Below, in pieces: positions 56,308 through 64,000 of a DNA stretch of 64,000 nucleotides. The first letter of the stretch is position 1, and every line of letters starts with the position of its first letter. Position numbers and translations under genes: made by a program. Source of the stretch: Senegalia massiliensis (lineage in GTDB: Bacteria; Bacillota; Clostridia; Tissierellales; SIT17); the NCBI RefSeq assembly GCF_009911265.1, contig NZ_QXXA01000001.1, positions 62,001 to 126,000 on the forward strand. Direction: 5' to 3'. A model generated the notes under the pieces. That model was given only the letters and a program-made list of their open reading frames with translations, did no database searches and was not told the origin of the DNA.

Positions 56308-57843
56308 ATGTCATTTTCAGTAATAAAAGGTACAGGATATGTATTAGTTCATACACCAGACATGATAATGCATAATGGTACTACTCAAACTACAGAAAGA
56401 CATGTTAATCCAGATTCAGATTATTTAAAAAAGGTTCCAGGTCACTTAAGAAGTTATGATGAAGTTGTAAGTTATCCAGCAAATCAGACTTATATAGGTA
56501 ATATTACTCCAGAAGAATTAAGAGGTTATAAATTACCTTGGTTTGACAAAAAAGTTGAGAATGCAGATAGATATGGAAAATTTGGAGAAATAATGCCGCA
56601 AGATGAATTTTTAGGTCTAATGAAAATAGTTGACGTATTTGATCTTGTTTTACTCGAAAACTCTTTTACAGATGATGTAAGGGAAAAGTTAGTTAAGCAT
56701 CCTCTTATAACAGATGAATTAATTAATAAATTAAAAGCTGGTGAAGAAATAGCTACAATAGAAAAAGAAATAAATGAAAATCATGCTGAAGCTTTATATA
56801 ACAATGGTGAGATTATAGGTTGTGTTAAAAGAGCTCATGATATAGATACGAATTTAAATGCACATGTAATACTTGAGAATTTGGTAGTAAAGGCATCAGG
56901 TGTACTATCAATGTTAAATTTATTAAATAAAAATGAAATCAATCCTGAAGATATAGATTATGTTGTAGAGTGTTCTGAAGAAGCATGTGGTGACATGAAT
57001 CAAAGAGGTGGAGGAAACTTTGCAAAAGCAATTGCAGAAGTAGCAGGATGTGTAAATGCTACGGGTTCAGATACAAGAGGATTCTGTGCAGCACCAACAC
57101 ATGCTTTAATAGAGGCTGCAGCACTTGTTCAATCGGGTGTATATGATAATGTTGTAATTGTAGCAGGCGGAGCTACTGCAAAGCTTGGTATGAATGGTAA
57201 AGATCATGTTAAGAAGGATATGCCTATATTAGAAGATGTATTAGGTGGATTTGCAATACTTATAAGTAAAAATGATGGAGTTAACCCTATTATTAGAACA
57301 GATCTAGTAGGAAGACATACAGTAGGAACAGGTTCTTCCCCACAAGCAGTTATAACTTCATTAATTACTAATCCTTTAGACAAAGGTGATTTAAAAATTA
57401 CAGACATAGATAAATATTCTGTAGAAATGCAAAATCCTGATATTACAAAACCAGCAGGTGCAGGAGATGTACCAACTTCAAATTACAAAATGATAGCGGC
57501 ATTAGGCGTTAAGAGAAAAGAATTAGAAAAGAAAGAACTAATGAATTTTGTAAATGATCATGGTATACCAGGTTGGGCTCCAACTCAAGGGCATATTCCA
57601 TCAGGAGTACCTTATGTTGGATTTGCAAGAGATGAAATGCTAGATGGAAATATGAATAAAGCTATGATAGTAGGAAAAGGAAGTTTATTCTTAGGTAGAA
57701 TGACAAATCTTTTTGATGGTGTATCTGTTGTAATTGAAAAAAATAGTGGTACAGTTGATGAAGAATCTTCAGTATCTGAAGAAAAAATAAGAGGCATGGT
57801 AGCAGAAGCTATGAAAGATTTTGCAGCACACCTATTAAAATAG
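56308..57843 (+). CDS. grdC: Glycine reductase protein C, large subunit GrdC
   Basis: ATG 56308 after ATGGAGGTG gives 511 residues, starting MSFSVIKGTGYVLVHTPDM. GrdC is related to FabH-type enzymes (CSEEACGDMNQRGGGNFAKA, VAGCVNATGSDTRGFCAAPT). With GrdD it accepts the acetyl group from GrdA and releases acetyl phosphate. An upstream in-frame ATG is not needed and lacks a ribosome-binding site. Confidence 0.96.
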   Translation: MSFSVIKGTGYVLVHTPDMIMHNGTTQTTERHVNPDSDYLKKVPGHLRSYDEVVSYPANQTYIGNITPEELRGYKLPWFDKKVENADRYGKFGEIMPQDEFLGLMKIVDVFDLVLLENSFTDDVREKLVKHPLITDELINKLKAGEEIATIEKEINENHAEALYNNGEIIGCVKRAHDIDTNLNAHVILENLVVKASGVLSMLNLLNKNEINPEDIDYVVECSEEACGDMNQRGGGNFAKAIAEVAGCVNATGSDTRGFCAAPTHALIEAAALVQSGVYDNVVIVAGGATAKLGMNGKDHVKKDMPILEDVLGGFAILISKNDGVNPIIRTDLVGRHTVGTGSSPQAVITSLITNPLDKGDLKITDIDKYSVEMQNPDITKPAGAGDVPTSNYKMIAALGVKRKELEKKELMNFVNDHGIPGWAPTQGHIPSGVPYVGFARDEMLDGNMNKAMIVGKGSLFLGRMTNLFDGVSVVIEKNSGTVDEESSVSEEKIRGMVAEAMKDFAAHLLK

Positions 57844-57857
57844 TAGGGGGTGAAAAA

Positions 57858-59036
57858 ATGAGTGAAGAAAATGTAAAGAAAATGATAGGTAAAGTATTTG
57901 GTGATATTGCAAATGCAATTGAAACAGGTGACTTTTCTGATAAAGTTAGTATAGGAATAACTTTAATGGGAAGTGAGCATGGTATAGAAAATATCTTAAA
58001 AGGTGCAGAACTTGCATCTGAAAATTCTTCTTTTGAAGTTATATTAATAGGACCTGAAGTAGATACTAACTTAAAAGTAGTAAAGGCTGAAACTGAAGAA
58101 GAACAACATAAAGAAATGGAAAGATTATTGGATGAAGAAATTATACAAGGTGCTGTAACTATGCATTATAATTTCCCTATTGGAGTGTCTACAGTAGGTA
58201 GAGTAATAACTCCAGGTATGGGTAAAGAAATGTATATAGCTACCACAACAGGTACTTCTTCACCTCATAGAGTAGAAGCTATGGTTAAAAATGGTCTAAA
58301 TGGTATTATAACTGCCAAATCTATGGGAGTAGAAAGCCCTACTATTGGAATATTAAATGTCGATGGAGCAAGACAAGTAGAAAGGGCATTAAAAGAATTA
58401 AATTCTAATGGATACGATATTAATTTTGCAGAAAGTATGAGATCAGATGGTGGGGCAGTAATGAGAGGAAATGACTTACTTACTGGTACTCCAGATGTTA
58501 TGATAGCAGATAGCTTAACTGGTAATCTTCTTATGAAGATATTCTCTTCTTTTAACACAGGAGGAAGTTATGAAGCTTTAGGTTATGGATATGGACCTGG
58601 AATAGGAGAAGGATATAAGAGAAATATTCTTATACTTTCAAGAGCTTCAGGAGTACCAGTTGTATCCAATGCTATTAAATATGCAGCACAACTTGCAAAA
58701 GGAAATGTATTAGATGTATCTCAAAAAGAATATAAAAATGCAAAAAAAGCTAAATTTGAAGATGTATTGAAGAGCTTAACTAAAGAAAAGAAAAAAAGTG
58801 ATGATTCAGAACAAATAATTCAACCTGAAAAAGAAGTAGTTACAGGCTCAATTTCAGGTATAGATATTATGGAACTTGAAGATGCTGTACAAGAGTTATG
58901 GAAGAATAGTATTTATGCAGAAAGTGGAATGGGTTGTACTGGACCTATTGTAATGGTAAGTGAATCTAAACTTTCTAAAGCTATAGAGATTCTCAAAAAG
59001 GCAGGTTATGCTACAGAAGGGTCAGATCCTTGTTAA
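57858..59036 (+). CDS. grdD: Glycine reductase protein C, small subunit GrdD
   Basis: The 392 residues resemble PlsX-like acyl phosphate-forming proteins (GITLMGSEHGIENILKGAEL, GAVTMHYNFPIGVSTVGR). The catalytic Cys known from GrdD is Cys360 here, in GMGCTGPIVMVSES, one residue from the position (359) reported in a characterised protein. It forms the acetyl-phosphate-releasing site with GrdC and ends the operon. Confidence 0.96.
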   Translation: MSEENVKKMIGKVFGDIANAIETGDFSDKVSIGITLMGSEHGIENILKGAELASENSSFEVILIGPEVDTNLKVVKAETEEEQHKEMERLLDEEIIQGAVTMHYNFPIGVSTVGRVITPGMGKEMYIATTTGTSSPHRVEAMVKNGLNGIITAKSMGVESPTIGILNVDGARQVERALKELNSNGYDINFAESMRSDGGAVMRGNDLLTGTPDVMIADSLTGNLLMKIFSSFNTGGSYEALGYGYGPGIGEGYKRNILILSRASGVPVVSNAIKYAAQLAKGNVLDVSQKEYKNAKKAKFEDVLKSLTKEKKKSDDSEQIIQPEKEVVTGSISGIDIMELEDAVQELWKNSIYAESGMGCTGPIVMVSESKLSKAIEILKKAGYATEGSDPC

Positions 59037-59064
59037 ACCCCAAATTTTTCTTGGGGTTTTTTTT
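59035..59064 (+). terminator. Intrinsic terminator of the grd operon
   Basis: AAACCCCAA and TTGGGGTTT flank a 7-base loop and are followed by eight T, a strong terminator for this genome. Confidence 0.92.
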
Positions 59065-59132
59065 ATATTATGCTATAATTAAATAGGAAAAGCATTTCAA
59101 AAATTTGTTAAATTCTCTTAATAAAAGAGGGA

Positions 59133-59180
59133 ATATAGAACTTGTGTCGAAGTTATAAATTTGAGACTAAAGTTCTATAT
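59133..59180 (+). promoter_or_regulatory. Structured leader of the nucleoside-uptake operon
   Basis: ATATAGAACTT (59133-59143) and its exact complement (59170-59180) enclose a 26-base region that includes GTC/GAC pairing. It has no T tail, so it is not a simple terminator. No known riboswitch motif was recognised. Confidence 0.4.
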
Positions 59181-59211
59181 AAAAACAACAAGCAAAATGA
59201 GGAGGGTATTT

Positions 59212-60273
59212 ATGTTAAAGAAAATTTTATCTTTAATGCTAGTATTTACATTAGTCTTTACAGTAGTAGTTGGTTGTAGTACACCAGGTACTGATGAAGA
59301 CAATAACGAAGGAACTGATAGTGGTTCAGAAGGAGCAGAAAGTGATCTTAAAATGGCAATGGTAACTGATGTAGGAGGTATTAGTGATGCATCATTTAAC
59401 CAATCTGCTTGGGAAGGTCACCAAAAAGTAGAAGAAGACATGGGTATCAAAGTGTCATATAAAGAATCAAGTAAAGATTCTGATTATGGTCCAAACCTTG
59501 AAACGCTTCTAGATGAAGGGAATGACCTTATTTGGGGTATAGGATATAAAATGGCAGATGCAATATCAGAAGCAGCTGGAAAAAATCCTGATCAAAAATA
59601 TGCAATAGTTGACTTTGCATATGAAGAAACCCCAGAAAATGTTGTTGGAGTATTATTCCAAGATGAGCAAAGTTCATTTTTAGTTGGTTATATAGCAGGG
59701 AAAATGACTGAATCTAACAAAGTAGGTTTTGTTGGAGGTATAGAAGGTGCTGTTATATCTAGATTTGAAAATGGGTTCAAAGCTGGTGTAGAATATGCTA
59801 ATCCAGAGGCAGAAGTATTAGTTCAATATGCGGAGTCATTTACTGATGCAGCTAAAGGAAAAGCCATAGCTAATTCAATGTATCAAGATGATGCTGATAT
59901 AGTATTCCATGCATCAGGTGGAGTAGGTGATGGAGTTATAGAAGCAGCTAAAGAACAAGATAAATGGGCGATAGGTGTAGATAGAGACCAGAATGATTTA
60001 GCACCAGACAATGTTCTTACTTCAGCTATGAAGCGTATAGATCAAGCTGTGGTTAATATAGCAGAAGCTCTTGAAAATGATAATTTCCCTAGCGGAGAAA
60101 CTATCAGATATAGCTTAGAAGATGGTGGAGTTGGAATTGCGCCTACATCAGATAAGAATGTTCCTGAAGATATATTAAATGAAGTTGAAGATGTTAAACA
60201 AAAAATCATTGATGGAGAAATTGAAGTACCATATGATGATGACACATATGAAGAATGGGAATCAAATAAATAA
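59212..60273 (+). CDS. BMP-family nucleoside-binding lipoprotein
   Basis: ATG 59212 after GAGGAGGG gives 353 residues. Signal peptide and lipobox VVGC with Cys20 anchor it outside the membrane. BMP (Med/PnrA) motifs: MVTDVGGISDASFNQSAWEG, YAIVDFAYEETPENVVGVLF, KVGFVGGIEGAVISRFENGF, HASGGVGDGVIEAAKE and GVDRDQNDLAPDNVLTSAMK. It delivers nucleosides (probably guanosine-type purines) to the following ABC transporter. The linker after the lipobox is acidic and Gly/Ser-rich. Confidence 0.94.
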   Translation: MLKKILSLMLVFTLVFTVVVGCSTPGTDEDNNEGTDSGSEGAESDLKMAMVTDVGGISDASFNQSAWEGHQKVEEDMGIKVSYKESSKDSDYGPNLETLLDEGNDLIWGIGYKMADAISEAAGKNPDQKYAIVDFAYEETPENVVGVLFQDEQSSFLVGYIAGKMTESNKVGFVGGIEGAVISRFENGFKAGVEYANPEAEVLVQYAESFTDAAKGKAIANSMYQDDADIVFHASGGVGDGVIEAAKEQDKWAIGVDRDQNDLAPDNVLTSAMKRIDQAVVNIAEALENDNFPSGETIRYSLEDGGVGIAPTSDKNVPEDILNEVEDVKQKIIDGEIEVPYDDDTYEEWESNK

Positions 60274-60304
60274 ACAAATAAATTCTAAACAAATAAATAC
60301 TATT

Positions 60305-60330
60305 AGCTCGGGCAAGCGCCTGAGCTTTTA
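60305..60330 (+). terminator. Intercistronic hairpin between binding protein and ATPase
   Basis: AGCTCGGGC and GCCTGAGCT (one mismatch) around AAGC, followed by a short TTTTA. As in many binding-protein operons it may cause partial termination or protect the upstream mRNA, raising binding-protein levels over the transporter. Confidence 0.55.
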
Positions 60331-60356
60331 GGTATTTTAGAATAGGAGGAAAAATA

Positions 60357-61892
60357 TTGAGCAACATTGATTTTAATCATAAAGTTGTAGAGATGAAAAA
60401 TATAACTAAGAAGTTTGGAAATTTCACAGCGAATGATAATATAAATCTTACTGTTCATAAAGGCGAAGTTCATGCTCTACTTGGAGAAAATGGTGCAGGA
60501 AAAACTACTCTTATGAATATATTATATGGGCTTTATAAGCAAACTTCAGGTGATATATATATAAGAGAAGAAAAAATAGATATATCCGACCCTAATGTTG
60601 CAATTGGAAAAGGTATAGGTATGGTTCATCAACATTTTATGCTTGTTCAACCATTTACAGTTACTGAAAATATCATTTTAGGAATGGAGACTGTAAAAGG
60701 AATCAGCTTAGATATGGAAAAAGCTAGAAAAGATGTAAAGGAATTATCAGATAAATATGGACTTTATGTAGATCCAGATGCTAAAATAGAAGATATATCT
60801 GTAGGAATGCAACAAAGAGTTGAGATATTAAAGGCTTTATATAGAGGAGCAGAGATACTTATATTAGATGAACCAACAGCAGTATTAACACCTCAAGAAA
60901 TTGTTGATTTAATGGAAATAATGAGAGGATTAACAGAACAAGGAAAAACTATAATCATAATTACACATAAATTAAAAGAAATAAAAATGATAGCAGATTA
61001 TTGTACTATAATAAGAAGAGGAAAACATATTGATACTGTAGAAGTATCTAAAACATCTCAAGATGATCTAGCATCTAAAATGGTAGGTAGAGAAGTTAAT
61101 TTTAATGTGGACAAAGAAGATAGAGAGCCGGGAGATGTGACTTTAAAAATAGAAGACTTAGTAGTAAAAGATAATAGAGATATAAATGCTGTAGATGGAT
61201 TATCACTTGAATTGCGTACAGGAGAAATTCTAGGACTTGCAGGAATAGATGGAAATGGACAATCTGAATTAATTGAAGCTTTAAATGGTCTTAGAAAAGT
61301 AGAGTCAGGAAAGATATTTATAAATGGAAAAGATGTAACAAACAAATCTCCTAAGGAGATATTTGATAATAAAATTGCAATAATACCAGAAGATAGGCAA
61401 AAAAGAGGATTAGTATTAGATTTTACTATGGCAGAAAATATGGTTTTAGAAAATTATAACAAGAAACCATTTTCAAAAAATGGAGTTCTTAGTTATGAAA
61501 ATATAGAAAAATTTGCAAAAGATTTAATTAAGAAATTTGATGTAAGACCTGAAAATGAGAAAATAAAAGCAAAATCTTTATCAGGGGGAAATCAACAAAA
61601 AGTAATTATCGCAAGAGAAGTTACTAATAATCCTGATGTACTAATAGCAGCACAACCTACAAGAGGTCTGGATGTAGGAGCTATAGAGTATGTTCATAAA
61701 TCATTAGTAAATCAAAGAGATAATGGAAAAGCAGTATTATTGGTTTCATTAGAGTTAGATGAAGTATTAAATGTATCAGATAGAATAGCAGTGATATACG
61801 AAGGTAAGATAGTTGGAGTAATTAATGCCAAAGATGCAGATGAAAATAAATTAGGTCTTATGATGGCAGGAGGTGGAACAGATGGCAGATAA
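60357..61892 (+). CDS. Nucleoside ABC transporter ATP-binding protein (NupO-like)
   Basis: A TTG start after AGGAGGAAAA gives 511 residues with two ABC domains in tandem: the first has LLGENGAGKTTLMNI, the signature EDISVGMQQRVEI and LILDEPTAVLTP; the second has GLAGIDGNGQSELIEAL, SLSGGNQQKVIIARE and LIAAQPTRGLDV. Degenerate second-half motifs are typical of this family. It energises BMP-dependent nucleoside import. The next gene overlaps its last 11 bases. Confidence 0.94.
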   Translation: MSNIDFNHKVVEMKNITKKFGNFTANDNINLTVHKGEVHALLGENGAGKTTLMNILYGLYKQTSGDIYIREEKIDISDPNVAIGKGIGMVHQHFMLVQPFTVTENIILGMETVKGISLDMEKARKDVKELSDKYGLYVDPDAKIEDISVGMQQRVEILKALYRGAEILILDEPTAVLTPQEIVDLMEIMRGLTEQGKTIIIITHKLKEIKMIADYCTIIRRGKHIDTVEVSKTSQDDLASKMVGREVNFNVDKEDREPGDVTLKIEDLVVKDNRDINAVDGLSLELRTGEILGLAGIDGNGQSELIEALNGLRKVESGKIFINGKDVTNKSPKEIFDNKIAIIPEDRQKRGLVLDFTMAENMVLENYNKKPFSKNGVLSYENIEKFAKDLIKKFDVRPENEKIKAKSLSGGNQQKVIIAREVTNNPDVLIAAQPTRGLDVGAIEYVHKSLVNQRDNGKAVLLVSLELDEVLNVSDRIAVIYEGKIVGVINAKDADENKLGLMMAGGGTDGR

Positions 61893-63039
61893 AAACATGA
61901 AAAAAGATAATAAATATTCTGTGAAAGAAAGATTATTTTCAAGTGGATTAACATTTACGCTTTTATCTATTTTAGTAGGATTTTTAATAGGAGCAGTAGT
62001 ACTTTTAATTGCTGGGTTTAATCCATTAGATGCTTATAGAATAATAATAGAAGGTATATTTAGTAGAACAAAATATATTTCTTATGCCATTATATATTCC
62101 ACACCTCTAATAATTACAGGGCTTTCTGTAACATTTGCATTTAGAACAGGATTGTTTAATATAGGAGCAGAAGGACAATTTATAATAGGTTCACTTGTAG
62201 CAGCATTAATAGGACATTTTTTAGAATTACCTTTAGTTTTACATGTAATTGCGATTCTGATAGGAGCAGCATTAGCCGCTGGATTATGGGGTGGTATTGC
62301 AGGATTTTTAAAGGCGAAATTTGGAGTACATGAGGTTATAGCAACAATAATGCTTAACTGGACTGCACTATATTTAAATAATTATATTATAATGAAACCT
62401 TTCTTTAGAAGACCAGAAAGTGAGACATCAAAAGATATATTAGATAGTGCAAGTATTACATTTGTTGAAAAATGGAAATATAGTGATGCAGGAAGAGAAT
62501 GGTTAAGTGGACATCCTTATTTAAAAGATTTCTTAGCGGCTCCTGCAAATGCTGGAATTATTTTCGCTATAATTTTAGCAATAATGATATGGTATATTTT
62601 AAACAAGACTACATTAGGATATGAACTTCGTGCTGTAGGATATAATAAATTTGCAGCAGAATATGGCGGAATTAAAGTCAAAAAAAGTATTATTACATCA
62701 ATGGTAATTGCTGGAGCTATTGCAGGACTAGCTGGAGCTATACAAGTAATGGGTGTAACTAAAAATGTAATAGTGTTACCACTTATGGAAGGTTATGGAT
62801 TTGATGGAATAGCTGTGTCTCTTATAGCAGGAAATATGGCAATAGGAAATATTTTTTCAGGGTTATTATTTGGAGCACTTAAATATGGTGGACCTAAAAT
62901 ACAACCACCATTAGGGGCGCCATCTGAAGTAATTGACATAATGATAGGAACTATAGTGTTCTTTATAGCTATACCAAGAATATTTAAGATGGTACTAGAA
63001 ATAAAGAACAAGAAACGAGGTGAAAAAAGTGCTAGGTGA
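61882..63039 (+). CDS. Nucleoside ABC transporter permease (NupP-like)
   Basis: ATG 61882, which follows CAGGAGGTGG, gives about 385 residues with about nine to ten transmembrane helices. The permease motif TGLFNIGAEGQFIIGSLVAA near residue 95 is diagnostic, with LRAVGYNKFAAEYGGI and DGIAVSLIAGNMAIG. It pairs with the next gene as a heterodimer. Overlap with the ATPase gene indicates translational coupling. Confidence 0.93.
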   Translation: MADKNMKKDNKYSVKERLFSSGLTFTLLSILVGFLIGAVVLLIAGFNPLDAYRIIIEGIFSRTKYISYAIIYSTPLIITGLSVTFAFRTGLFNIGAEGQFIIGSLVAALIGHFLELPLVLHVIAILIGAALAAGLWGGIAGFLKAKFGVHEVIATIMLNWTALYLNNYIIMKPFFRRPESETSKDILDSASITFVEKWKYSDAGREWLSGHPYLKDFLAAPANAGIIFAIILAIMIWYILNKTTLGYELRAVGYNKFAAEYGGIKVKKSIITSMVIAGAIAGLAGAIQVMGVTKNVIVLPLMEGYGFDGIAVSLIAGNMAIGNIFSGLLFGALKYGGPKIQPPLGAPSEVIDIMIGTIVFFIAIPRIFKMVLEIKNKKRGEKSAR

Positions 63040-63964
63040 TTTAGGATTTATAATAGGAACTTCACTTATGTATGCAGCACCACTTTTATTTACAGCTTTA
63101 GGTGGAGTTATGTCAGAAAACTCTGGTGTAGTTAATATAGGTCTTGAAGGAATGATGTCAGTAGGTGCATTTACGGGAGCAGCAGTAGGATATTTCTCGG
63201 GAAATCCATGGCTTGCTTTTATTCTTGCAGGACTTGCTGCTGGAGTGTTTGGTTTACTTCATGCTATAGCTTCTGTTACATTTCATGCAGAGCAGGTAGT
63301 ATCAGGTATTGCAATTAACTTTTTAGGTCCTGGTATTGCATTATTTATGAGTAGATTGTTATTTAATAACTCTACAATGACTAAATCAATAGATTTTTCT
63401 GCTAAAATGCCAAGACCATTAAATGGAGTGTTTGAGTCAAATTCTTTTTTAGACTTAGTGTTTAATCAATATGCTACTGTTTATATGGCTTTTATATTAG
63501 TTTTTATAGTTTGGTTTACATTATATAAGACAAAGTTAGGATTAAGAATAAGAGCTGTTGGAGAACATCCAGCAGCAGCAGATACATTGGGAGTTAGTGT
63601 AACTAAGATAAGATACTTATCTGTGATATTATCAGGTGTATTTGCAGGGTTTGGAGGAGCTGCTATGAGTATTGCAGTTGTTTCTAACTTTAGACCTACA
63701 TTAATATCTGGTCAAGGATTTATAGCACTTGCTGCAGTAATATTTGGTAAGTGGAAGCCACAAGGTGCTATGTGGGCATGCTTATTGTTTGGAGCAGCTC
63801 AAGGACTGACTGTTTATTTAGGAGGTTCATCTATAATAAATATTTCATCACAATTATTAGCAATGCTTCCTTATTTATTAACATTAATAATTCTTACAGG
63901 ATTTGTAGGTAGGGCAACAGCTCCAACTGCAAATGGTGAACCTTATCAAAAAGGTGAAAGATAA
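63029..63964 (+). CDS. Nucleoside ABC transporter permease (NupQ-like)
   Basis: The likely start is GTG 63029, following GAGGTGAAA, which gives about 311 residues; an in-frame GTG at 63020 lies inside that site. About nine transmembrane helices, SGVVNIGLEGMMSVGAFTGA (the second-permease version of the motif), RAVGEHPAAADTLGVSV and SGQGFIALAAVIFGKWKP. It completes the BMP-NupOPQ importer and ends with the C-terminal NGEPYQKGER. Confidence 0.93.
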   Translation: MLGDLGFIIGTSLMYAAPLLFTALGGVMSENSGVVNIGLEGMMSVGAFTGAAVGYFSGNPWLAFILAGLAAGVFGLLHAIASVTFHAEQVVSGIAINFLGPGIALFMSRLLFNNSTMTKSIDFSAKMPRPLNGVFESNSFLDLVFNQYATVYMAFILVFIVWFTLYKTKLGLRIRAVGEHPAAADTLGVSVTKIRYLSVILSGVFAGFGGAAMSIAVVSNFRPTLISGQGFIALAAVIFGKWKPQGAMWACLLFGAAQGLTVYLGGSSIINISSQLLAMLPYLLTLIILTGFVGRATAPTANGEPYQKGER

Positions 63965-63988
63965 AAGCGATCATATGATCGCTTTTTT
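63963..63988 (+). terminator. Intrinsic terminator
   Basis: AAAGCGATCAT and ATGATCGCTTT form a perfect hairpin at the operon end, followed by a run of T. Confidence 0.88.
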
Positions 63989-64000
63989 ATTAATCTTTAT

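Noticed and set aside
59065-59211. Purine riboswitch before the nucleoside importer
   Set aside because: The conserved three-way junction sequences are absent; only a long simple hairpin is seen.

Overview
The window is about 64 kb of very AT-rich DNA with dense, mostly plus-strand gene packing and strong Shine-Dalgarno sequences. It suggests a strictly anaerobic, amino-acid-fermenting, selenocysteine-using member of the Clostridia (Tissierellales or Peptostreptococcales-like). The reasons are a complete glycine reductase operon with two in-frame UGA codons, a CodY regulator, rubredoxin, BMP-type nucleoside uptake and many peptidase and amino-acid genes. No 16S or tRNA gene is present, so the genus cannot be fixed.

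Layout: 1-8.7 kb holds the 3' end of a DUF1116 (AllG/YlbE-like) gene, mgtE, a lipoprotein, a membrane glycerophosphodiesterase, DegV, a DsbA/FrnE-family gene that carries UGA at its first active-site cysteine (probable new selenoprotein call), a metallo-beta-lactamase protein, a 53-residue rubredoxin and cvfB. 8.7-13.9 kb holds a DbpA-like RNA helicase with a structured leader, a chemoreceptor with a C-terminal cytoplasmic sensor domain, and a CAP-domain secreted protein. 13.9-19 kb holds codY, a preQ1 riboswitch with queT, and a GlnK-GlnL-like two-component pair followed by a sodium/amino-acid symporter. The response regulator of that pair contains an in-frame UGA five codons after its phospho-acceptor Asp, with a small SECIS-like hairpin behind it.

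19-42 kb is a housekeeping and peptide/amino-acid region: mnmA, pepD, an M18 aminopeptidase, a cytosolic PpiC isomerase, a LytS/LytTR pair with a CstA pyruvate/peptide transporter, pseudouridine synthases, a nucleoside kinase, glutaminase, RodA, endonuclease IV, glycine C-acetyltransferase (kbl) and endonuclease III. 42-51 kb holds a MoxR / DUF58 / transglutaminase operon, a HAD phosphatase, trmL, a Na/Pi symporter and a DUF362 ferredoxin.

51-59 kb is the glycine reductase operon grdX-trxB-trxA-grdE-grdA-grdB-grdC-grdD. It is preceded by a promoter, a tandem glycine riboswitch and an intrinsic terminator. Kbl (glycine plus acetyl-CoA from 2-amino-3-ketobutyrate), the peptidases and the glycine reductase together fit an economy in which peptides and threonine feed glycine reduction to acetyl phosphate. 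59-64 kb is a BMP lipoprotein plus ABC ATPase plus two permeases for nucleoside uptake, ending in a strong terminator.

The features most worth checking are the two UGA-interrupted reading frames outside the grd operon (about 6.65 kb and 16.76 kb), the preQ1 and glycine riboswitches, a 10-bp-period direct repeat upstream of the symporter, and several exceptionally long perfect palindromes that serve as shared terminators between convergent genes.
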